Assembly: GCA_016707605.1 (NCBI GenBank)
Contig: JADJHJ010000015.1
Coordinates: forward strand, 62,001 to 126,000
Origin: Candidatus Promineofilum glycogenicum
Lineage (GTDB): Bacteria > Chloroflexota > Anaerolineae > Promineifilales > Promineifilaceae
DNA length: 64,000 bases
Direction: 5' to 3'
Shown: piece after piece, positions 16,462 through 23,297 of the stretch
Position numbering within the stretch: the first letter of the stretch is position 1
How the letters are laid out: every line of letters starts with the position of its first letter
Position numbers and translations under genes: made by a program
Notes under the pieces: generated by a model
The model's database searches: none
What the model saw: the letters and a program-made list of their open reading frames with translations, nothing else
Told to the model about the DNA's origin: nothing

Positions 16462-16722
16462 CTACAGCAGGATCTTGGCCACGTTGGCGTTGATCATCGA
16501 GGCCGACCAGGGGTTTTCGGCCAGCTTGATCGTGATCTTCTCGCCGTCGGCTGCGTCGTCGGCGGCATCATCTTCGGTCGTTTCGCCGGCATCGTCCTCG
16601 GTCGTCTCGGCCGCGCCGGCGTCGGCCGTCGGCTCGGCCGTGCCGCCGCCGCCGCCACAGGCCGCCAGGGCCAGCGCCAGCACCACCCCAATCGCCAGTA
16701 ACCACCACACTCGACGTTTCAT
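16462..16722 (-). CDS. opuAC: Glycine betaine binding protein, N-terminal piece ending at the amber codon
   Basis: The 86 codons give a lipoprotein signal (WLLAIGVVLALALAAC), an acidic linker rich in Thr, Asp and Ala (ETTEDDAGETTEDD), and the first family motif KITIKLAENPWSASMINANVAKILL before TAG. The ATG is preceded by GAGAGG. The product alone would be non-functional. Read through the amber codon, the complete protein of about 350 residues would be a normal surface-anchored betaine/choline-type receptor. Confidence 0.75.
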   Translation of the reverse strand: MKRRVWWLLAIGVVLALALAACGGGGGTAEPTADAGAAETTEDDAGETTEDDAADDAADGEKITIKLAENPWSASMINANVAKILL

Positions 16723-16795
16723 GGGTACCTCTCCTCTGTTAAAGTTGTTGAGCGGGGAGAGTATAACGAAGAGAGGGGCCAGGGGCTAGGGCCTG

Positions 16796-17018
16796 TCAGT
16801 AGTCGGTCTAATGGGTTGGCGGTGTAGGGGGCAGACGGCGGCGTGGGACGTTGGTGAAAACGAACGGACTTCTCTCGCCGCCGTCTGCCCCCTGTCTAAA
16901 GAAGGGGCAGGCGGCCGAAGAAGGGGCAGACGGCCGGGAGACGAGGCTCAGGTTATCGGCCGACGTTTCTCCCGGCCGTCTGACCCCTACATGGAAGATC
17001 GCGTCGGCCGACTACTGA
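16796..17018. repeat. Composite inverted-repeat element with two internal hairpins
   Basis: The outer arms TCAGTAGTCGG (16796-16806) and CCGACTACTGA (17008-17018) enclose two hairpins: AGGGGGCAGACGGCGGCG / its complement (16826-16893), and GGGGCAGACGGCCGGGAGA / its near complement (16923-16987). Both use the word GGCAGACGGC. No gene is seen in the surrounding 16740-17120 interval. Confidence 0.8.
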
Positions 17019-17123
17019 AAAGCCGTGCACGGAGGAGGTGGAAGTTTGTCGGCGGGGAAAGGGCGGTTACAATAGGAAATATTGCGTTTGTCCGCCCAGG
17101 TTGGGGCGGTTGGAGGGGAAGTC

Positions 17124-19772
17124 ATGTCTCGTTTCCCTGTTGGCACTGATCACTTGCAGACGCAATCGGACCCGCCGCCACGTCTGGACATCCATGTCGC
17201 GCTGACCACACGGCTGGCGCGCGACCCAGCCTTGGCCCACCGCGTTACCGCCCTCTACAACCGCTTGCGCGCCCTGCCGCGCCGCGCGCGTCGTCGATTA
17301 TATCGGCGGGCGCGGCTGACGTTGGCTGGGGCGGCGCTGTTGTTGGCCCTGAATGGCGGAGTGCTGGGCGCGACCCGGGCGGAGCCGGTGAGCACGATCA
17401 TTGTCGCCGACGGTGAAGTGGCCAACGTCAACAATAACAAGTGCGGCCTGATTGAGGCCATCATCAACGCCCGGGTTGAAGACGCCGGCCTGATGCGCCC
17501 TGACTGCACCAGCGGCAACGTCGCTGGCCCCGACATCATCTCCCTGCCCAACAACGGCGCGTTCACGCTGACCGAGGCCCACAACACACAGTTTGGCGCC
17601 ACCGGCCTGCCGGTCATCACCAGCAGCATGACCATCGAGGGCCACGGCTCGACCATCCTCCGCAGCACGACCGCCAACACTCCCGCCTTTCGCATTCTGG
17701 CCGTCGACCCCGGCGTCTCCCTGACGTTGCGCAACACCACGCTGAGCAATGGCTGGCTGAGCGAAAGCTCGCAATCCTACAAGGGGGGCGGAATTCTCTC
17801 CTATGGGTCGCTGACTCTTGCCGGGGTCACCATTACCGGCAACAAGATCGACAACATGGATGCTCGCGGCGGCGGAGTTTTCGCCGCCGGCCCGCTCACC
17901 CTCACCGACAGCACCATCAGTAACAGCCGAGCGTCTGGCGAGTATTTTGCCAGGGGCGGCGGTCTCTACATCGGCGGCAGCAGCAGCGCGACTATGACCG
18001 GCAGCAACATCGTCGACAACGTCGCCAGGTCGTATTACGGCACGGCCGGCGGGGGTATCGCTGTCGTTGGGCAAGTCAGCATTGTCAACAGCACGATCGC
18101 CGGCAATGTCAACGGCGGCGACGAGTACGGTGGCGTCGGCGGCGGCGTCCACGTATCGGGACAGGCCACGATTACCGGCAGCACGATTACCAACAACGTC
18201 GTCCATCCCTACGATGAGGGCGACGGCGGCTGGTGGCCCGGCACGGGCGGCGGTCTCAGCAACAACGGCACGCTGCTGATCGTCAACAGCACCATCAGCG
18301 CTAACACCGGCAGTATCGGCGGCGGTCTGGCAAACCTCTCCGGTAGTCTGACCGTTGTCCAGAGCACCATCAGCGGTAACCACGCCAGGGCCGTTGTTGA
18401 CGGCGGCTACACCTATTTCGGAGATGGCGGCGGCCTGTCCTCTAACTGCTCCGCGACTCTAAGGGGCACAATCCTATCCGGCAATGTGGCCGACGACTCT
18501 GGCCCGCAAGCGAGGTTTGTGCCCAGCGGCAGTTGTGGCACGACAATGATCATCAATGCCTTTAACCTCTTCGGCCAGAGCAACAACGCCGGCCTGATTG
18601 GCTTCGCGCCCGGCGCGAACGACATTGTGCCGTCGGCCGGTCTGAACGCCATCCTTTCACCCCTGGCCAACAACGGTGGGCCGACGCCAACCCACGCCCT
18701 ACCCGATGGCAGCCCTGCCCTCGACCGCGCGCCCAACGCCACGTGCGTGGCCGCGCCGGTGAACGGAGTCGATCAGCGCGGCGAAGCTCGCAACCAGAAT
18801 GGCCTCGGCAATGGTTCAAACAGCGAGTGCGACGTCGGGGCGTTTGAAGCGCCGTCGCTGCCCCTGGAGTGTTATCTGCTGTCTCTGATACATACCGGCA
18901 GCGGCAGCAATCCTATTCCTACGCTGTCGCAGTCAACGGGGTGCTCGGTCAACTCTTACCACAACCAGGAGATCGTCCAGTTGCGGGCCGACCCGGCCGA
19001 CGGCTGGCACGTCGCCGGCTGGAGCGGGACGGACAACGACAGCAGTACGGCGCTGACCAACACCGTCGCCATGCCCGATAACGCTCATACCGTCACCGTG
19101 CATTATGCTATCGACTGCTACACACTGACCCGCAACATTCAGCCCAGCGGCAGCGGCGAAATCAATGCCAGCCCGCCCAAGTCAGCCAATTGCCCGGCCG
19201 CCAACCAGTATACGCTGGGTACCAGCGTCTTGCTGACGGCCGAGCCTCATACGGGCTACCGGTTCGACGGCTGGAGCGGGGCGCTAAGCGGCATGACAAA
19301 CCCGCAGAGCCTGACGATGAATGGCAGCAAGAGCGTGACGGCGAACTTCAGCGAGTCGATTGCCGTGGCGCGCGGCGCTTTTCTGCCGTCGGTGCTACAC
19401 ATACCGCTGAGTTGTTTTGCCGGCCCGGACGAGGATGAGGATAACGATGATGTGGGCCAGGCTACCGGCCCGCTCTGTTCTGGTCGCCCCTACACCGGCC
19501 TGCCGGAGGATCGTCACGACGTCTTTTTCTTCGACACCGTGGCCGGCCCGATCACTGTCAACCTTTCCAACCATGTCGGCAGTAGCGTGCAACTGCAACT
19601 GCACCATCAAGCCATTACGCGCAATCCTATCGCTATTGACCCTGACGGCACGGACGGCTATCACATCGCCGTGCCCAACGCGCCGGCCGGGCGTTACTAC
19701 ATTGTCATCTCTACCGAAAGACCTGATCCCGACGCGACGACGCGCTATACGTTGACGGCGGTATTTCCATGA
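17124..19772 (+). CDS. Secreted right-handed beta-helix protein with InlB-type repeats
   Basis: The start at ATG 17124 follows GAGGGGAAG, giving 882 residues. A positively charged N-terminus leads to a membrane segment (LTLAGAALLLALNGGVLGA), then a CSLREA-like start (CGLIEAIINAR) and a beta-helix rich in short repeats such as ITGSTITNN and NGGGLSN. A choice-of-anchor-Q-like block (LANNGGPTPTHALPDGSPALD) ends the helix. Two divergent InlB B-repeats (WHVAGWSGTDND, YRFDGWSGAL) and a pre-peptidase C-terminal-like domain (EDNDDVGQATG, DVFFFDTVAGPITVNL) follow. It is probably a surface-exposed binding or glycan-interacting protein; no catalytic site was recognised. Confidence 0.85.
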   Translation: MSRFPVGTDHLQTQSDPPPRLDIHVALTTRLARDPALAHRVTALYNRLRALPRRARRRLYRRARLTLAGAALLLALNGGVLGATRAEPVSTIIVADGEVANVNNNKCGLIEAIINARVEDAGLMRPDCTSGNVAGPDIISLPNNGAFTLTEAHNTQFGATGLPVITSSMTIEGHGSTILRSTTANTPAFRILAVDPGVSLTLRNTTLSNGWLSESSQSYKGGGILSYGSLTLAGVTITGNKIDNMDARGGGVFAAGPLTLTDSTISNSRASGEYFARGGGLYIGGSSSATMTGSNIVDNVARSYYGTAGGGIAVVGQVSIVNSTIAGNVNGGDEYGGVGGGVHVSGQATITGSTITNNVVHPYDEGDGGWWPGTGGGLSNNGTLLIVNSTISANTGSIGGGLANLSGSLTVVQSTISGNHARAVVDGGYTYFGDGGGLSSNCSATLRGTILSGNVADDSGPQARFVPSGSCGTTMIINAFNLFGQSNNAGLIGFAPGANDIVPSAGLNAILSPLANNGGPTPTHALPDGSPALDRAPNATCVAAPVNGVDQRGEARNQNGLGNGSNSECDVGAFEAPSLPLECYLLSLIHTGSGSNPIPTLSQSTGCSVNSYHNQEIVQLRADPADGWHVAGWSGTDNDSSTALTNTVAMPDNAHTVTVHYAIDCYTLTRNIQPSGSGEINASPPKSANCPAANQYTLGTSVLLTAEPHTGYRFDGWSGALSGMTNPQSLTMNGSKSVTANFSESIAVARGAFLPSVLHIPLSCFAGPDEDEDNDDVGQATGPLCSGRPYTGLPEDRHDVFFFDTVAGPITVNLSNHVGSSVQLQLHHQAITRNPIAIDPDGTDGYHIAVPNAPAGRYYIVISTERPDPDATTRYTLTAVFP

Positions 19773-19804
19773 GCGACTAGTGAACCCTGGCCGTAAGTGA
19801 CAGA

Positions 19805-20335
19805 CTAGCCGGTCGGGATATCCGGCGTCGGCGAAGCGGTCGATTCCGGCACATCGGGCGTCGGCGTCTCCGTCGCGGCCGGCTCAGGCGTGGGCGAGTT
19901 CGTCGGTTCGGGTTCCCGTGTGTCCGTCGGCCGCGGGGTGTTCGTCGGCGGGATGGGTGTGCTCGTCGCCGTTGGCGGCGGGGGTGTAGCTGTCGCCGGG
20001 CGCGAGGGCGTCATGGTGGGCGATGGCGTGATGGTAGGCGATGACGTGGCCGTCGGCGTCAGCGTCGGCGTGGCCGTTTCGGTCGGAATTGTCGCCGTCG
20101 GCGGAATCGTCCCGGCCACGGGAATGCGCGTCCCGTCGGCGGCATCCACCAGTTCGCCCGCGCCACGCGGCAGCCAGCCGCGGCCGTCGCCCAGTTGCAC
20201 GTTGTACCACGCCCCGGTCGCGTCGCGGCCGACGACCACCACCACCACCCCCGCCCCCACCTGTCCCACCAGCGGGTAGTCATCGCCCGGCCCGCCGCGC
20301 AACTCTGCGTCAACGGTCAGAAGAAAGGTCGGCAA
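19805..20335 (-). CDS. SH3 domain and Thr/Pro-rich tail, likely the detached C-terminus of the adjacent kinase
   Basis: The segment TFLLTVDAELRGGPGDDYPLVGQVGAG...GAWYNVQLGDGRGWL is a bacterial SH3 domain. It is followed by about 100 residues of Thr, Pro and Glu with repeats such as PTATIPTETATPT. The frame is open upstream of the nominal ATG (TLQRGLPTFLL). It overlaps the kinase frame by 19 bases in another phase. In related Chloroflexota kinases an extracellular SH3 domain follows the membrane helix (inference), so the two frames probably formed one protein before a one-base shift in a 12-bp tandem repeat (20358-20393). Confidence 0.7.
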   Translation of the reverse strand: MPTFLLTVDAELRGGPGDDYPLVGQVGAGVVVVVVGRDATGAWYNVQLGDGRGWLPRGAGELVDAADGTRIPVAGTIPPTATIPTETATPTLTPTATSSPTITPSPTMTPSRPATATPPPPTATSTPIPPTNTPRPTDTREPEPTNSPTPEPAATETPTPDVPESTASPTPDIPTG

Positions 20336-21534
20336 CCCGCGCTGCAGCGTCGCGGGCGCGTGGCGGTCAGCGTGGCGGTCAGCGTGGCGGTCGGCGTCGC
20401 GCCGGGCGGGGCAATGAGTGTACTCGCCAGCCAGACCACACCGGCCAGCATCAGCAGGCCGACCAGCGTCAGCAGCACGATAACAACGAATCGCCTACCG
20501 GAGCCGGTCGTCGGGTGAGGCGCGGCGGCAGGCCCGGTCGCCTTGTCACTGGCGACACCGCCGCCAACCGCGGCCATTGGCTCCGTTGGCGTGTGTCGCC
20601 TGTCGACGGCCACGGGCGCGAGGGGTGGCCGGACGGCGGGCTGGGCCGCGGCGGCCGCGGGGGAAGCAGGCGGCGCAACCGGGCGCGCGGGCGTTGCCGC
20701 GCCGGGCGGCCGAATGGAAGCCGACAGATTGATCAGATTGCCCGCGTCCTGAACGATGGCCCAGGCCGTCGGGTAGCGATTTTCGCGCTCCTTGGCCATT
20801 GCCCGCTCGATGATCGGCTGCCAACCGGCGGCGAGAGCGGGGTTGATGTCACGGGCGACGGGGATAGGGTCGCTGACGTGCTGGAAGGCCTGGGCGTAAG
20901 GGTTGGTGGCGGTGTAGGGCAGCCGGCCGGTCAGCATCTCGAACAGGACGACGCCCAGGGCGTAAACGTCGCAGCGGCCGTCGAGCGGCAGGCCGCGCAC
21001 TTGCTCTGGACTCATGTAGCCGGGCGTGCCCAGCGACGCGCCGGTCTGCGTCACCGCCGTCGTGTCATCCAACAGCTTGACGATGCCGAAGTCGGTCAGA
21101 TAGGGGCGGCCGGCGGCGTCGAAGAGGATGTTGGTCGGCTTCACGTCGCGGTGGATGACCCCCCGGCGGTGGGCGCTGTCGAGCGCGCCGGCGATGCGCG
21201 CCAGCAGGGCCACTTCGCCCGGCGGACGCGGCCCCCCTTGCAGCCGGTCGGCCAGCGTGCCGCCGTCGAGGTAGGGCATGACCAGGTAAGGCTGGCCGTG
21301 GTGCTCGCCGTGGTCGAGGATGGGCACAATAGCCGGGTGGATGAGGCGTTGCAGCACCTCGGCCTCGCGCTGGAAGCGCTTGCGGAAGCTCAGGTCGCCG
21401 GTCAGATCGCCCGCCATGAGCTTGATGGCCACGACCTGGCGGTTGGCCGGCGTGACGGCGCGATAGACAACGGCCATGCCGCCTCGGCCGATCTCCTCGA
21501 CCTCCTGGTAGCTCCCGATCTCCGTCATCGCCAT
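20317..21534 (-). CDS. PknB-type serine/threonine protein kinase with membrane helix
   Basis: The start at 21534 is chosen so the kinase domain begins directly (YQEVEEIGRGGMAVVYRA). Conserved elements are the Gly-loop GRGGMAVVY, Lys in VAIKLM, HRDVKPTNILF, DFGIVKL and GTPGYMSPEQ, followed by the PknB C-lobe (CDVYALGVVLFEMLTGRLPY). A Pro/Ala linker leads to a single helix (FVVIVLLTLVGLLMLAGVVWLA). The frame then reads a TATLTAT repeat and ends after a run of out-of-frame residues. It would phosphorylate proteins at the inner membrane face in response to an external SH3 domain. The kinase is complete, so cytoplasmic function is possible despite the shift. Confidence 0.9.
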   Translation of the reverse strand: MAMTEIGSYQEVEEIGRGGMAVVYRAVTPANRQVVAIKLMAGDLTGDLSFRKRFQREAEVLQRLIHPAIVPILDHGEHHGQPYLVMPYLDGGTLADRLQGGPRPPGEVALLARIAGALDSAHRRGVIHRDVKPTNILFDAAGRPYLTDFGIVKLLDDTTAVTQTGASLGTPGYMSPEQVRGLPLDGRCDVYALGVVLFEMLTGRLPYTATNPYAQAFQHVSDPIPVARDINPALAAGWQPIIERAMAKERENRYPTAWAIVQDAGNLINLSASIRPPGAATPARPVAPPASPAAAAAQPAVRPPLAPVAVDRRHTPTEPMAAVGGGVASDKATGPAAAPHPTTGSGRRFVVIVLLTLVGLLMLAGVVWLASTLIAPPGATPTATLTATLTATRPRRCSAGCRPFF

Positions 21535-21877
21535 TGCCTGCCGCCTTGAGAAACGCCGCTGCCCGCGCCCACTGTCCCGGCACAGAGTAGACAAGGGGAT
21601 GATACTCTGCCTCAGAATCTCACGCAAAACGCAAAGGGGGGCCAGGGGCTATCGCATATCGAATATGAAGAAGGGCGAGGTGGAGGTATCCTGTTGCCTG
21701 TCTGCCAGGGTACACCCTCCCACGACCCCTTCAGCCACGTGTTTGCCCGATAGCCGCGGATGATATCGTTCTCATGCTATACTTCAGCGTGTTGAGGGAG
21801 TCCGAATAATCGTTGATAGCCCTGGGATGGATTGATGGACGTCAGTTAGTTCGATGACATTCGGGAGGAGAAGGAAC

Positions 21878-23173
21878 ATGCTCATAATCACACGCCGCTC
21901 ATTGGCCTTGTTCGTGTTGCTCGTTGGTTTGCTTCTCGTGACCGCCCCCGCCCGCGGCCAAGAGGATGCCACCCCTAACGCCACCCCACCCGTCTCCACC
22001 TTCCTGGAGCGCCTGGCCGCCGGCGAGGAGTGGCCCGAAGTGGTCTACGCCACCGACGTGGCCTTTGGCGACGTGGACGGCGACGGCCGCGACGAAGTGG
22101 CCATCGTCACCAGCGCCAACACCGGCGCGCGCGTCGTCCTGCTCGACGACGCCGCGGCCGGCTTCGCCCCGCTGGCCACCTTCGGCGATGGCTGGGGGGC
22201 CGGCTCCTACGCCACCAGCGTGGCCTTCGGCAACGTCGATGGCGACGCCGCCGACGAGATGGGTCTGACGCGGGCCACGTCGGTCAATGAGCGCGCCTAC
22301 CTGCTGGACGACGCCGCGGCCGACTTCGCCACGCTGGAGACGTGGGGCGCGGAGTGGGAGCCGGCCGTCCACGGCATCGCCATCGCCTTCGGCGACCCCG
22401 ACGGCGACGGCACGGACGAGGTGGCCGTGGCCCACAACGGCACCAGCGGCGCGCGCATCTTCGTCTACGACGATGCCGCCGCCGCCTTCGCGCCCCTGTG
22501 GGACGCGGCCGACGATTGGGGCGTCTCGGCCGTGGCCACCAGCATCGCCTTCGGCGACACGGACGGCGACGGGGCCGACGAACTGGGGGCCACCCGCCGC
22601 CACAACATCAACCACCGCGTCTTCCTCTACGCCGCCGCCGACGGCGCGCCGCTCTGGGGCACGGGCGACGCCTGGGGCGCGGGGGCCTGGGCGACCGACA
22701 TCGCCTTTGGCAACGTGGACGATGACGCCGCCGACGAGATCGGTGTCGCCCGCCGCAACTCGGTCAACGAGCGGGCCTACGTCTTCGACGATGCTGCCGC
22801 CGCCTTCGCCGTGCTGGCCGGCTTCGGCGAGTCGTGGAACACCAGCGCCTACGCCACCAGCATCGCCTTCGGCGACGTGGACGGCGACGGCCGCGACGAG
22901 CTGGCTCTGGCCCGCGAGGCGACGATCAACCCGCGCGTCTTCGTCCACGACGACGCCCTGGCCGCCGAGCCGTTCGACGAGTTGTGGGATGTCGGCGCGG
23001 CGTGGTCGGGCGAGCAGTTCGCCACGGCCGTCGCCTTCGGTCAGGTGGACAACAACCCGGAGGCGGAACTGGGCCTGACCCGCCGCACCGACCAGGGGCC
23101 GCGGGCGTGGGTCTTCTCCCGCGGCTGGGCGGCCAGCCTGCCCTTTGTCGCCGGCGCGCCGGTCGAAGAGTAG
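21878..23173 (+). CDS. Secreted seven-bladed FG-GAP/VCBS-like beta-propeller
   Basis: The ATG at 21878 follows GGAGGAGAAGG, giving 431 residues. A signal peptide (SLALFVLLVGLLLVTAPARG) precedes seven repeats of about 55 residues. Each contains a version of ATSIAFGDVDGDGRDELALAR, whose DxDGDGxDE loop is a calcium-binding motif. Repeats two, five and seven have altered loops (VDGDAADE, VDDDAADE, VDNNPEAE). Seven blades would close one integrin-like propeller. The role is probably adhesion or extracellular binding; no enzyme signature is seen. Confidence 0.85.
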   Translation: MLIITRRSLALFVLLVGLLLVTAPARGQEDATPNATPPVSTFLERLAAGEEWPEVVYATDVAFGDVDGDGRDEVAIVTSANTGARVVLLDDAAAGFAPLATFGDGWGAGSYATSVAFGNVDGDAADEMGLTRATSVNERAYLLDDAAADFATLETWGAEWEPAVHGIAIAFGDPDGDGTDEVAVAHNGTSGARIFVYDDAAAAFAPLWDAADDWGVSAVATSIAFGDTDGDGADELGATRRHNINHRVFLYAAADGAPLWGTGDAWGAGAWATDIAFGNVDDDAADEIGVARRNSVNERAYVFDDAAAAFAVLAGFGESWNTSAYATSIAFGDVDGDGRDELALAREATINPRVFVHDDALAAEPFDELWDVGAAWSGEQFATAVAFGQVDNNPEAELGLTRRTDQGPRAWVFSRGWAASLPFVAGAPVEE

Positions 23174-23176
23174 GAA

Positions 23177-23263
23177 GCTCACGCAAAGGCGCAAAGGGGC
23201 CAAGGCGCAAAAAAAGAGTTCATTCTTCTTTGCGTCCTTTGCTTCTTTGCGCCTTTGCGTGAG
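23177..23263. repeat. CACGCAAAG-family palindrome
   Basis: GCTCACGCAAAGGCGCAAAG (23177-23196) is inverted at 23244-23263. It fills the gap before the mannosidase gene. Confidence 0.9.
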
Positions 23264-23297
23264 CCTTTTTCCCAATCAAGCGTATTCAGGGGAAGCG

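Noticed and set aside
16811..17149. Plus-strand frame of 112 codons before the beta-helix gene
   Set aside because: It lies over two palindromic hairpins, lacks a Shine-Dalgarno and has no recognisable motif.
17298..18383. Long minus-strand frame antisense to the beta-helix gene
   Set aside because: It is a shadow of the strong codon bias of the plus-strand gene; the translation has no recognisable motif or start signal.
20041..21549. Plus-strand frame of 502 codons antisense to the kinase
   Set aside because: The low-complexity Arg/Gly/Ala translation has no homology features; the kinase motifs are on the opposite strand.
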